Below, piece after piece: positions 8,462 through 17,031 of a DNA stretch of 64,000 nucleotides. Origin of the DNA: Paenibacillus crassostreae. GTDB taxonomy: Bacteria; Bacillota; Bacilli; Paenibacillales; Paenibacillaceae. Location: positions 4,402,001 through 4,466,000 of the forward strand of contig NZ_CP017770.1 in assembly GCF_001857945.1 (NCBI RefSeq). The letters run 5' to 3'. The notes beneath the pieces are model-generated. The model ran no database searches, was not told the DNA's origin, and saw nothing but the letters and a program-made list of their open reading frames with translations. Every line of letters begins with the position of its first letter. Position 1 is the stretch's first letter. The position numbers and the translations under genes were made by a program.

Positions 8462-9114
8462 GCAAGATACTGGAAGGGAAAAGTCTTAACGAATTTGAAA
8501 AAATGTTAGCTAAATATATGGCAATACAACCTACTGGTCAAAAACAAGTTGAGGAAAAACCGGTTGCTGAAAAACCAGAAGTACAAAAACCGGTAGAGCA
8601 AAAACCTGCAACTGAAAAACCAGTACAAAAGCCAGTAGAACAAAAACCTGCTACTCCAGCTCCAGCACCTGAAAAACCGGTTGAACAAAAACCAGCAACA
8701 CCGTCTCAACCAGAACAAGAAAAACCAGATACTTCGATTTCTGCTATAGAGAAACAAGTTCTTACATTGACGAATCAAGAGCGTGCAAAAGGTGGATTAA
8801 AACCACTTGCTACTGATGCGCCACTAACGGAATCTGCTCGAGCAAAATCAACAGACATGAGAAGTAACAATTACTTTGATCATAATAGTCCAACTTTAGG
8901 TTCACCATTCGATCAAATGAAAGCACGTGGAATCGATTACAAATCTGCTGCAGAAAACATCGCAATGCGTCAAAGAACACCTGAAGAAGTTGTAAAAGGA
9001 TGGATGAATTCACCAGGTCATCGCGCAAACATTATGAATGGTAATTATACTCATATTGGAATTGGCTATGATGCACAAGGGCATTATTGGACACAACAAT
9101 TTATTCAAAAATAA
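8404..9114 (+). pseudogene. LysM/CAP-domain secreted protein, 5'-truncated by the IS
   Basis: Remnant of a wall-associated secreted protein. It starts with a partial LysM-like segment (CKVNDSLSARSQQYPVSKILEGKSLNEF), followed by a 60-residue low-complexity linker built from EKPV/QKPA repeats. A full CAP/SCP domain follows (LTNQERAKGGLKPL ... YFDHNSPTLGSPFDQM ... AAENIAMRQRTPEEVVKGWMNSPGHRANIM ... GIGYDAQGHYWTQQF). This matches the YkwD-like or SafA-associated CAP proteins of spore-forming Bacillota. The signal peptide and start are gone. The frame is open back to an ATG at 8347, but that lies inside transposase sequence in another frame and has no good ribosome binding site. An internal ATG at 8503 would yield only linker plus CAP without export. 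Function is probably lost. Confidence 0.75.
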
Positions 9115-9248
9115 AATAAAAAAAACGGTCATCTCAATTTTGAACTGAGCCCCGAATGTGTGCACTATAATACAACATGTAAACAGTGGAATTTAAAAAA
9201 GATGACTCCGGCACAGTACGAGGCCACTGAAAAAGTCCATATCTTAGA

Positions 9249-9296
9249 AACAGAATACCTTTCCTCAATTTTTACGAGGAAGGGTATTCTGTTTTG
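9249..9296 (+). other. IS1182 leading hairpin
   Basis: The stem AACAGAATACC/GGTATTCTGTT extends through TTTCCTC/GAGGAA just inside the left end, followed by TATAAT at 9300-9305. Such hairpins limit transcription entering the transposase gene from outside. Confidence 0.7.
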
Positions 9297-9333
9297 CTGT
9301 ATAATGGCTGTAATAATTCTAGGTGGTGTCTCG

Positions 9334-10794
9334 GATGATTTCAAACCAACAAACTCTTAACCTCAGCCCGTATATGGGAATTTACGATATAGTCGTACCT
9401 AAAGATAATATGCTCCGTCAAATTAATGACCTCGTTGATTTTTCTTTTGTCCATGAAGAATTACAAAATAAATATTGCCTCGATAACGGTCGCAATGCAG
9501 TACCTCCTATTCGTATGTTCAAATACTTATTACTGAAAACAATTTTTGATTTATCCGATGTGGATGTAGTAGAACGTTCTAGATATGACATGTCCTTTAA
9601 ATATTTCCTGGATACGGCGCCAGAAGATGGAGTTATAAATTCGAGTTCTTTAACGAAGTTTCGCAAACTTCGTTTGAAAGATGTAAACCTGCTCGACATG
9701 CTTATTCAAAAAACAGTAGAAATTGCATTGGAAAAAGAAATCATAAAAAGTAGCGCTATTATTGTGGACGCCACACATACAAAAGCGCGTTTCAATCAGA
9801 AATCACCCAAAGAGATCTTGATGGAGAAATCTAAACTGCTACGAAAAGCAGTTTATCAAATCGATGAAAAGATGAAAGATAAATTCCCATCAAAAACAAC
9901 GACAAACGAATTAGAAGATGAACTGGACTATTGCCGAAGAGTCATTCATATCGTGGAAAAAGAAGAAGCGATTCGAGAATACCCAAAAGTAAAAGAAAAG
10001 CTGAACTAATTAAAAGAAATTGTAGAAGATCACGAAGAGTACCTTCAACTAACCAATGATCCAGATGCACGTGTCGGGCACAAAACAGCCGACTCCTCTT
10101 TCTTTGGCTATAAAACACATATTGCGATGAATGAAGAACGTATTATTACATCTGCGGTAATTACAACTGGCGAAAAAACGGATGGGAAGCAGCTCCAAAC
10201 ACTGATAGAGAAAAGCCGTTAAACAGGAATGAAAATTGAAATAGTGATTGGGGATACAGCCTATTCAGAAAAAGATAATATTCAGTATGCTAATCGAAAT
10301 GAGTTACAGTTAGTGGCTAAGTTAAATCCTAATATTACACATGGGATTCGAAAAAAGGAAGAAGAATTCGAGTTCAATAAAGATGCTGGAATGTACGTAT
10401 GTAGAGCAGGACATATGGCGATCCGCAAAGCACGAACAGGGAAGAAAGGCATCAATGACAACCAAAAAGATACCTATATGTTTGATATTGAAAAATGCAA
10501 AATATGCCCGATGAGGCAAGGGTGTTATAAAGAAGGAGCGAAAAGTAAAACGTATTCTGTAACCATCAAATCAACAGAACATAAAGAAAAGAAGCATTTC
10601 AAAACAGCGATGATTTCAAAGAGAAATCGAAAGAGCGGTATAAAATCGAGGCGAAAAATAGTGAGCTCAAACATAGACACGGGTATGATGTGGCATCTTC
10701 CTCGGGTCTAATTGGTATGCAATTACAAGGTGCCATGGCGATATTTTCTGTTAATCTCAAACGAATCATTACCCTCATGAAAGAATCAAAGTAA
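9334..10794 (+). pseudogene. IS1182-family transposase with two nonsense codons and a frameshift
   Basis: The frame reads MISNQQTLNLSPYMGIYDIVVPKDNMLRQINDLVDFSFV, then the IS1182/DUF772-type N-terminal domain (VPPIRMFKYLLLKTIFDLSDVDVVERSRYDMSFKYFL). Catalytic-region motifs follow (SSAIIVDATHTKARF; DPDARVGHKTADSSFFGYKTH; VIGDTAYSEKDNI). Translation stops at a TAA at 10007-10009 (probably a mutated CAA). It resumes in frame with LKEIVEDHEEY and stops again at a TAA near 10219. It then loses frame near 10605. The true C-terminus continues in another frame (DDFKEKSKERYKIEAKNSELKHRHGYDVASSSGLIGMQL ... LKRIITLMKESK) to 10794. Three independent lesions make this a pseudogene. Confidence 0.9.
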
Positions 10795-10811
10795 AAGAAC
10801 ACAGAAAAAGG

Positions 10812-10850
10812 CGACATTCCGTTCTAATTTGAACGAAATGTCGCCTTTTT
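10812..10850 (+). terminator. Strong terminator after the IS1182 transposase
   Basis: Stem AAAAAGGCGACATT.CGTTC with its complement, a six-base loop and a T run. It probably insulates the downstream ger operon from transposase transcription. Confidence 0.85.
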
Positions 10851-10923
10851 GATTTGATACATGTCTTCAACTAATTAACAACGCTAGTTCTTCAGTGGCC
10901 TCGCACAGTACCGAAGTCATCTT

Positions 10924-11279
10924 ATCGCAACGTAAGCTGCAAGGTTTCTTTTATTAAACTGTCCTAATATAAGGGCTCAGTTCATTTTAGAGATGACCGT
11001 TTTTTTATGCGATTATCCTTTTAGATGCTAAAACACTCATTCTTCTTCAAAATTATGGGTACGTAAGGGAGTGAATCCTGCTTGAGATAGTGAGCAAATT
11101 TAAATTTTGTCCTTCCATTTGTTTTATGGATCGCCTTTGATTTCTTGGGTGGTTAAGGGTGTGCCTCTGCATCTTATTAATTTAGTTTCGTATATTTTAA
11201 ACTTAAAAAGCTAACAATGGAATGAATATGGAATTTTACCGTTCTTCCAAAAATGCTTTTTTACATATAGAGGTGAGGG
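10924..11279 (+). other. Leader of the ger operon
   Basis: It holds the outer inverted-repeat arm (10973-11007), then AT-rich DNA up to a GAGGTGAGG ribosome binding site at 11271-11279. A forespore (sigma-G) promoter would be expected for germinant receptor genes, but I could not pick one with confidence. No gene is visible. Confidence 0.4.
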
Positions 11280-12761
11280 ATGTTCATGTTTTGGAAAAAA
11301 CAATCAAATGAAATTAAGCCTGTTTCTCAATCAAACACAGAATCAGAATTATCAATAGAAGCTCTAAAAAAAGCCCTCGTTCAAATGGATGATGCGGAAT
11401 TTGTGGAAATCAACATTTCTGAAAATCAAAATGTTGATCTTATCTACGTAAGAACCCTGATTGACCAAGAAAGATTAAATGAAAGCATTGTAAAACCTTT
11501 ATCTAACTGTTCCAAACAATCCATTCAGGAATGCAATGTTCACTCAACAATAAACTCCATTTCCACTTTTAAAGAGGCAAAAAAGCAGCTGTTTAAAGGA
11601 TCAGTCTTGTTATTTGACTCTTCGTCAAACCTTTGGTTCGCTATCCCTTTAAAAAATCCACTTGGACGTGCAATTGAACCATCCGATACTGAAACCATCC
11701 TTTTAGGAGCAAAAGACAGCTTCAGTGAACAGCTAGAACAAAATATTACGCTCATTCGTAGACGTCTTCCAACACATGATCTGAAAACAGAGAAGTTCAC
11801 CGTTGGTTCTTTAAGTGAGACAAATGTGGTCTTATTGTACATAGAAGGGCTGACCAATCCAGAATTTGTTTCAACCGCCAAAAAGAAGATTTCGGAAATT
11901 AATTATGATCTCTTCTTTGATTCTTCTCAAGTAGCGGCATTCATGGAGGAACATCAAGACAGTATTTTTCCTCAGTTTCAGCAAACTGACCGACCTGATG
12001 TTGTTGCTTATTCTCTGGGATTAGGAAAAATTACGATTCTGGTAGACAATACACCTTTTGCTCTCGTTGCCCCAATTACTATTTTTCATTTGTTCCAATC
12101 ACCAGAGGATTATATTAATCGATGGGTAGTTGCCAGTTTTTTGCGCATCATCCGATATGTAAGTTTTATTCTGTCTATCACATTGATCCCATTCTACGTG
12201 GCATTAACAACTCATCACTATCAAATGATTCCTTTACAAACACTTTTCGTCTTGGTGGAGTCAAGGAGCAAGCTTCCGTTCACTCCTTTTTGGGAAGCAT
12301 TTATCATGTTGATGTTTATTGAAATTATAAAAGAAGCAAGTTTAAGGATGCCAACAAAGACTGGTCAAACGCTTGGAGTTATTGGGGGCATTGTAATTGG
12401 TCAAGCAGCAGTTGAGGCTGGTTTGGCAAGTAAGGTGTTAATTGTCATGGTAGGGATTTCAACTATCGGATCCTTTCTTGTTCCTAATTACCTTGTGACA
12501 AAGGCGAATTCATTGCTTCAATTCATTCTTCTTGTATTTTCTTCGTTTCTTGGGATAGTAGGGATTGTTCTGGCAATGATTATCATTTTAGCCCACCTTA
12601 ATGGCTTGTCTTCACTCAAGCAGCCATATTTATCCCCTGTTGCCCCTTTCTACGGAAAAGATTGGCTTGACCTATTCATTCGAGGGCCTTTAGTCAAAAT
12701 GAAGGAGCGTCCAGAACATCTTAAACCGCTGAAGATGAAGAGATATCAAACTAGGAGATGA
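11280..12761 (+). CDS. Spore germinant receptor subunit A (GerA/GerKA family)
   Basis: A 493-residue A subunit of a Ger-type receptor in the spore inner membrane. Nutrient binding by the A/B/C complex starts germination. The soluble N-terminal part (about 1-270) has family patterns such as VDLIYVRTLIDQERLNESIV, KGSVLLFDSS, RAIEPSDTETILLGAKDSFSEQLEQNITLIRRRLPT and LLYIEGLTNPEFV. Five or so membrane helices follow (SFILSITLIPFYVALTTHH; GQTLGVIGGIVIGQAAVEAGLAS), with a basic C-tail. The start is the ATG at 11280 behind GAGGTGAGG. It leads a three-gene operon with 4-bp spacing to the B gene. The length is normal for the family and no lesion is seen. The germinant specificity cannot be inferred. 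Confidence 0.93.
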   Translation: MFMFWKKQSNEIKPVSQSNTESELSIEALKKALVQMDDAEFVEINISENQNVDLIYVRTLIDQERLNESIVKPLSNCSKQSIQECNVHSTINSISTFKEAKKQLFKGSVLLFDSSSNLWFAIPLKNPLGRAIEPSDTETILLGAKDSFSEQLEQNITLIRRRLPTHDLKTEKFTVGSLSETNVVLLYIEGLTNPEFVSTAKKKISEINYDLFFDSSQVAAFMEEHQDSIFPQFQQTDRPDVVAYSLGLGKITILVDNTPFALVAPITIFHLFQSPEDYINRWVVASFLRIIRYVSFILSITLIPFYVALTTHHYQMIPLQTLFVLVESRSKLPFTPFWEAFIMLMFIEIIKEASLRMPTKTGQTLGVIGGIVIGQAAVEAGLASKVLIVMVGISTIGSFLVPNYLVTKANSLLQFILLVFSSFLGIVGIVLAMIIILAHLNGLSSLKQPYLSPVAPFYGKDWLDLFIRGPLVKMKERPEHLKPLKMKRYQTRR

Positions 12762-12765
12762 ACTG

Positions 12766-13908
12766 ATGGAAGCCCTTCAATTATTTAATAAGAATGAAAC
12801 CTATAATGGGTTCTATGTCATGTTGATGGTAAATCGCCTCCAAATGCTTTACTTTTTTTTGATTATGCCAAGGTTTTTGATCCATTCATATATGATTTGG
12901 GTGATTATAGCGGTCGGCATATTGTCTCAACTAAACATTCTTCTTTTATCCAAATGGTTTTTAACCCGGTTTTCTAGCGAAGGATACAACGGATTTGTCC
13001 AATTATTCGGAAAAAAACTTGTACGTCTCCTCTCATTCATCGGGTTGTTCTTTATCCTGCTTAAACTTTTCGTGATTATGTTAGGATTCTCGGAAATGGT
13101 TCAAATATTTATGTTTCCAGCTACAGATTCAAATTGGCTTATCTTTTTTATTCTGTTGTCTTGTTTGTATGTAGCATGGAAGGGCGTTGAAAAAACTATA
13201 CGTTTTGTCGTGATTTCATTTTTGTGTACATTTTGGATGTTCTTATTCTTTGCTTTTTTCTTCTTTCCTCCAATAGCTCAACTCAGTGATTTATATCCGA
13301 TTATTCCAATGGAATTAAGTGGTAATTTCTGGAAAGGAATATTTTTAATTTTATCTTCATTTTCAGGGCCTGAATTTCTGGTATTTTTGGGACCGTGGTT
13401 TAAAACAAATAATAAGACATTTCGCTATTTGTCTTATGGCAATGCTCTAACCGTTATAGAGTATGTATCCTTATATATGGCGTCCTTATTCTATTTCGGT
13501 TCCAATTATTTAAGCAAAAGTCAATTTCCAATTGTCACTATGGCCCGTTATTTTCAAAATCCAGTAATTGAACGTATTGATATGGTCATGCTTTCTTTGG
13601 AATTATTTAACATCGTCTTTGCGGTTTCAATTTTTCTACTGTTGTTTTATGGAGCATCTAAAATAGCTAATGGGAAAATGGAGAGACCACCCAGTCGAGT
13701 AGGCTTTTTATTCAGTGTATTCATTATTTTAATTGGAATGATTCTTGTGAATGAATGGATTTGGAAGTCAGATGAAAAGCAGGTTATTTTACTTAATCTT
13801 CAAATTTTAGCAGGAAGCTTAAGTTACTTAGTGGTTCCAATTATTATTATCGTAGTGATGAAGATAAAGGGGGTTAATAAACATGAGACTACGAAAGAAG
13901 ATGGCTAA
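12766..13908 (+). CDS. Spore germinant receptor subunit B (GerB/endospore permease family)
   Basis: A 380-residue integral membrane protein with about ten hydrophobic helices, related to the APC amino-acid permease superfamily. It forms the ligand-binding membrane subunit of a Ger receptor. Family patterns include an N-terminal NGFYVMLMVNRLQMLYFFLI helix, FSGPEFLVFLGPW in the middle, and the ERIDMVMLSLELFNIVFAVSIFLLLFYGAS segment. GAGATG provides the ribosome binding site. It follows the A gene by 4 bp, and its end overlaps the C gene by 26 bp, consistent with one transcript and balanced synthesis. It appears full length. Confidence 0.92.
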   Translation: MEALQLFNKNETYNGFYVMLMVNRLQMLYFFLIMPRFLIHSYMIWVIIAVGILSQLNILLLSKWFLTRFSSEGYNGFVQLFGKKLVRLLSFIGLFFILLKLFVIMLGFSEMVQIFMFPATDSNWLIFFILLSCLYVAWKGVEKTIRFVVISFLCTFWMFLFFAFFFFPPIAQLSDLYPIIPMELSGNFWKGIFLILSSFSGPEFLVFLGPWFKTNNKTFRYLSYGNALTVIEYVSLYMASLFYFGSNYLSKSQFPIVTMARYFQNPVIERIDMVMLSLELFNIVFAVSIFLLLFYGASKIANGKMERPPSRVGFLFSVFIILIGMILVNEWIWKSDEKQVILLNLQILAGSLSYLVVPIIIIVVMKIKGVNKHETTKEDG

Positions 13909-14977
13909 AAAATTGTCAATCATATTTATGGCATTATGGTTAACTGGATGTGCCCCTTTTACTGAAAATAACATTATTGAAGAGCTTGCTCCAGTCACAT
14001 TTTTATCACTTAGTAAAGGGAATGAAGGTAAAATAAAAATCAGTACGATTTTGCCTCCTCTAAGCAAAGAAAAAAAGAGTGTAATGACGCAAGAAGTAAG
14101 CTTCATAAAGGAGGGATTAAGGAATTTTAATTTAAACTTCTACCACGAAATGAAATCTGGGCAAATGCGAATGCTGATAATTAATGAAGACCTCGGAAAA
14201 GAGGGGATTATGTCCATTATTAATGTGTTATTGACTGATCCGGATATTTCTTTGAGAATCTATTTAGTTATCGTAAAAGGAAATTTTGAAGAATACTTGG
14301 AAAATCAATTGGACAAACAAGAAAATCTTGATTACTCTTTTTACCGAATGCTGAAGCACTATGAGGAAAAAAATCAGGGAGAATTAAGTGTCGTTAATCT
14401 ACATGAATTTAAAAATTTGTTATATACTCCTTATTCAGATCCTTTCTTACCTGTATTCAAAATAGAAAATGACGCTATCAGCTATGAAGGTACAGCCCTG
14501 TTTCAAAATGATAAACTAGTTGAAATAATAACAACTTTTGATGATCGTATCTTCCAGCTGTTAAACAACGATCACTACTTAGCAGTTTTACCGATCCCAG
14601 AATTAGAAGTTGTTCTAGGTCATGTTAGGTCTAAAACGAAAGTGGATATCAATAAAAGCTTGTCTACAATGACCTATACAGTGAATATAGACTCAAGAAT
14701 TGAAGAATACCGGGGAGAAAAGCAATTATTTGACCCAAAGGATTTAGAAGATTTGAAAAAAGATATCCAATCCAATCTTGAAAAACAAACACAAGAACTA
14801 GTAAAAAAGATGCAAGAATTGAATGTGGATCCATTACAGCTAGGCATTCATACATTAAAACCATTCTCAAAACCAATGGATGAAAAAAAATGGATTGAAC
14901 TTTTCGAGAAGATGGACATTAAGATTGATTATCAGTTTAATATTGAGCCTTTGACGGATTCAAACGCAAAAAGTTAA
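13883..14977 (+). CDS. Spore germinant receptor subunit C (Ger(x)C lipoprotein)
   Basis: A 364-residue lipoprotein, third subunit of the receptor, anchored at the outer face of the spore inner membrane. The signal peptide ends in LWLTGC (Cys near residue 23). The Ger(x)C body shows the N-terminal VTFLSLSKGNEGKIKISTILPP strand, a central GTALFQNDKLVEIITTFDDRIFQLLNND segment, and a C-terminal LEDLKKDIQSNLEKQTQELVKKMQELNVDPLQLG helix pair typical of the family. The ATG follows AAGGGGG and overlaps the end of the B gene. The length is normal. With the two genes upstream it makes a complete and apparently intact receptor operon inside the mobile segment. Confidence 0.92.
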   Translation: MRLRKKMAKKLSIIFMALWLTGCAPFTENNIIEELAPVTFLSLSKGNEGKIKISTILPPLSKEKKSVMTQEVSFIKEGLRNFNLNFYHEMKSGQMRMLIINEDLGKEGIMSIINVLLTDPDISLRIYLVIVKGNFEEYLENQLDKQENLDYSFYRMLKHYEEKNQGELSVVNLHEFKNLLYTPYSDPFLPVFKIENDAISYEGTALFQNDKLVEIITTFDDRIFQLLNNDHYLAVLPIPELEVVLGHVRSKTKVDINKSLSTMTYTVNIDSRIEEYRGEKQLFDPKDLEDLKKDIQSNLEKQTQELVKKMQELNVDPLQLGIHTLKPFSKPMDEKKWIELFEKMDIKIDYQFNIEPLTDSNAKS

Positions 14978-15277
14978 TTACAATAAAAGAAAAAAACGCA
15001 CTCACGTGTATGGTAAAGTCTTTTTAAAAAACTACAGATTGCTTATTAGAGAATAAAAAAAGCGATTTAAATCCCACCGTAAAACCCAATAGAAAATACT
15101 ATAAATGAAAAATCATTTTCGGTAAAGATTTGAGAAGGACCTTCAACTATAAGATTCTCTTTTACTGCACGTATTTTAAATTCGGCAGAGTTGAAAGAAA
15201 TGACGATCAAATAAGTCACGTCAAATACCTATGTATACATCATAACTGCTAGTTGTCCTCTACAGGAGAGCAAGCGA
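14978..15277. other. Right end of the mobile segment, no gene seen
   Basis: AT-rich DNA without a convincing gene. ACAGGAGAG at 15262-15270 is an inverted copy of CTCTCCTGT at 6834-6842 near the left end, the best hint of paired termini. Confidence 0.4.
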
Positions 15278-15283
15278 AGCGCG

Positions 15284-15952
15284 GTAGGAAAGATGAACAA
15301 TATCTAATCTAGGAAAAGAGCTATATGCGACAACTATCTTGACAAACACCGTAATCAAATCACTTTGATACCATCCAATAATGATCGCGAAGAAAACAAA
15401 TGGGATAATGACAGCAGTAATTCCTAAGTGAAAAAGAATTTGCCGAAAAGTGATGGCTTTCTTCTTCTGTCCATTGATAAGGTTTCTAATAGATGTATAG
15501 GCGAGAATAAGTTCAGCAATAAGCGCATTGCTCAGACCATTGAGAAAAAGGACTAAGATCAACAAAATCGAGTTTGTATCCAAATGGCTTGTTTGTAAAT
15601 AAATCAATAGTAAGATTGCAGGGGAGCCAAAGAATAACCAGAAGGCAGCGTCAATCGCGATATATTTAACGCGGTTCGTTTTAAAAAGTGTAAGAAATAT
15701 AATCTCGCCAAAGGTAAGCCATACGATTAATGACTGACCAAATACTTGCCATTGAATTAGGCAGACTAGTAAGGCTATTATAATTGAAGTCTTTCGACCT
15801 AGTAGTGAAATGGCTAGAATGAGGAATAAACTGGATAATTGAATGTTATAACCGTATATTAATGGAATAGGGTATAGATATGTCAACATTACTATGCCAA
15901 AAACAAGCAAAGTAAGTCCGATATGCAGATAAAGGTTTTTAGGTTTTGCCAT
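15284..15952 (-). pseudogene. Diguanylate cyclase, N-terminal membrane-sensor part
   Basis: Codes for about 223 residues starting MAKPKNLYLHIG behind GGGAGAG (ATG at 15952-15950). Five or six membrane helices form an integral membrane sensory module, followed by a basic linker (NGQKKKAITFRQILFHLG). A last helix (ITAVIIPFVFFAIIIGW) would lead into an external domain. The frame then ends at a TAG at 15260-15262 inside the mobile segment (YRASLALL). It has the orientation, order and domain content missing from the cyclase part at 5543-6793; joined, they would give about 639 residues (MASE-like, dCache, GGDEF). I read it as the 5' half of the split gene. Alone it has no catalytic domain. Confidence 0.75.
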
Positions 15953-16019
15953 GTTGTGATCTACTCTCCCTACTTTACTGACATAATATCTAATAGGATA
16001 ACATAAATAGAACGAACTA

Positions 16020-16046
16020 GAATCAATTTCATAATCGCCTACGCAA
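16020..16046 (+). repeat. Dispersed repeat copy GAATCAATTTCATAAT...
   Basis: Single arm of a short repeat found again at 25359-25409, 27224-27322, 35403-35426 and, degenerate, at 45939. Here it lies upstream of the split cyclase gene. Confidence 0.6.
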
Positions 16047-16081
16047 TTTAAATAAAGATTATATATTTCGGAGTGATTCAT

Positions 16082-16390
16082 TCCGTTAATATAGTTACAT
16101 CAAAACAGGAAATCCACTCAAACTTATAGTATAAAGGGTATACTCGTTTCCATATGTATAAAATCCTACATGAATATATCATATTATAACAGATTTAGGG
16201 ACGGAAGTAGGTATATTTTCATTTATTATTACAATTCTATATACCTACTAATATAGTTCTTAAGTCTCGTTTTTACATGTCGATCAAAAAAATATTTGTT
16301 GTATAGGGTGGAATTCTTGAGGAAGTGGGATATGTGAGACTAGATACTCGTTAAATGTTAATATGAATTAAGGCAATCAAGAATAATCAT
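16082..16390. other. Intergenic region with an inverted repeat
   Basis: AT-rich. An 11-bp perfect inverted repeat AGTAGGTATAT/ATATACCTACT (16206-16216 and 16239-16249) lies between the divergent cyclase and SRPBCC genes. It could be an operator or a weak hairpin; nothing else is recognised. Confidence 0.4.
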
Positions 16391-16405
16391 TTGGGGGTTA
16401 TCATA

Positions 16406-16867
16406 TTGAAGCAATGGTCAAAAGAAATTGAGATAAACACTGGAATTGAGCATGTATGGTCATATTTGAACGGCTCGTTAGAAGATATGCAGAAGATTAT
16501 GCCACAAGTGGTGAAGAATGATCCAATCAAGATTACTGAAGAAGGCATCGGCAGTGTCTACCGTCAACATTACAAAGAAGGCAAACGTATTGAGGAATAC
16601 GATGTCCATACGTTAGAGTATTCAAATACTCCGGATGATAAGAGACTAAAGATCGGATTTACATTGGCGAACTTATTTGAGATCACTGGGTTGTATGAAT
16701 TGCATCGCGTGAATGATAAGAAAACCCAGTTAAGATATACCGTAACCAATAATCCATTGAAATGGTATATGAAGATGTTCCTAATATTTGCTAGCGATAA
16801 GGTTGTTGTTCAGTTTTTGGAGAAGGTAAAAGCGGTCGCTGAGTCAGAGGGGAATATTAACATTTAG
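16406..16867 (+). CDS. SRPBCC-family (START-like) lipid/ligand-binding protein
   Basis: About 153 residues forming a single helix-grip (SRPBCC) domain: KQWSKEIEINTGIEHVWSYLNGSLEDMQKIMPQVV at the start, a beta-rich core (VYRQHYKEGKRIEEYDVHTLEY) and a final long helix. Such proteins bind hydrophobic ligands in a central cavity, and the cellular role varies. The likely start is TTG at 16406, 6 bp after GGGGGTT; an in-frame TTG at 16391 lies upstream of that site. It is monocistronic. Its stop is followed directly by a sequence that recurs after another gene at 20140. Confidence 0.75.
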   Translation: MKQWSKEIEINTGIEHVWSYLNGSLEDMQKIMPQVVKNDPIKITEEGIGSVYRQHYKEGKRIEEYDVHTLEYSNTPDDKRLKIGFTLANLFEITGLYELHRVNDKKTQLRYTVTNNPLKWYMKMFLIFASDKVVVQFLEKVKAVAESEGNINI

Positions 16868-16989
16868 TTTCAAGCGGTTCCGCATCAGATCATATTTCAG
16901 TACAATTGGTGAGGTTGTGGAATATGCCTTTGGTGTAATAGAAAATAATAGAATCTGGATGACAATTACACCAAATGAAATCGAAACAA
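16868..16989 (+). repeat. Coding-like remnant, copy 1
   Basis: Downstream of the SRPBCC stop, an open frame reads FRIRSYFSTIGEVVEYAFGVIENNRIWMTITPNEIET. The last 39 bp (16951-16989) match 20168-20206 with few changes, and there the frame continues IWMEITPNEIETMIEQLIKHMY. It looks like the tail of a gene that has lost its 5' end. The family is not recognised. Confidence 0.5.
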
Positions 16990-16991
16990 GA

Positions 16992-17031
16992 AGAATGCCC
17001 TGGATGATCATCATCCAGGGCATTCTCTTTT
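16992..17031. terminator. Bidirectional hairpin terminator
   Basis: A near-perfect inverted repeat built on GAATGCCCTGGATGAT, with T-rich tract on the + side, lies at the 3' end of the convergent PadR gene. Confidence 0.85.

Larger units (their letters stand above)
9200..10923. mobile_element. IS1182-family insertion sequence, decayed
   Basis: Inverted ends of about 32 bp at 9200-9232 and 10891-10923 (GATGACTCCGGCACAGTACG / GATGACTTCGGTACTGTGCG, then AGGCCACTGAA) enclose a single transposase gene. A leading hairpin sits at 9249-9296 and a terminator at 10812-10850, as expected for this family. The gene has several disabling changes, so the copy is not autonomous. Confidence 0.85.
9121..11007. 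repeat. Outer inverted repeats, relic of an older IS
   Basis: Left arm 9121-9152 (AACGGTCATCTC... TGAACTGAGCCC) matches the complement of the right arm 10973-11007 (GGGCTCAGTTCA ... GAGATGACCG). The arms lie outside the IS1182 ends by 50-80 bp. The TGAACTGAGCCC end resembles IS3-type termini, so an IS1182 may have replaced or entered an older element (inference). The AT-rich arms could also act as terminators. Confidence 0.6.
6788..15283. mobile_element. 8.5-kb mobile segment carrying a germination receptor operon
   Basis: This segment separates the two halves of a diguanylate cyclase gene. A 6-bp direct repeat AGCGCG lies at both proposed edges (6788-6793 and 15278-15283). Both copies are read in the same codon frame of the cyclase (Arg-Ala). 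Removing one copy plus the interior deletes 8,490 bp, a multiple of three, and rejoins the two halves without a stop. The contents are IS3-type orfA/orfB, a truncated LysM/CAP gene, a decayed IS1182 element between older inverted repeats, and a gerA-gerB-gerC operon. Terminal inverted repeats are poor: only imperfect matches such as CTCTC(C)TGT are seen. The exact edges are therefore inference, and the transposition mechanism is not identified. Confidence 0.6.

Noticed and set aside
8560..8720. Tandem repeat resembling a CRISPR array
   Set aside because: The short EKPV/QKPA-coding repeats are in frame with the CAP linker and have no spacers.
15260..16081. A 273-residue membrane protein starting MNHSEIYN
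   Set aside because: The upstream part covers a dispersed repeat and promoter-like DNA; the ATG at 15952 has the ribosome binding site, and the C-terminal end is mobile-segment sequence.
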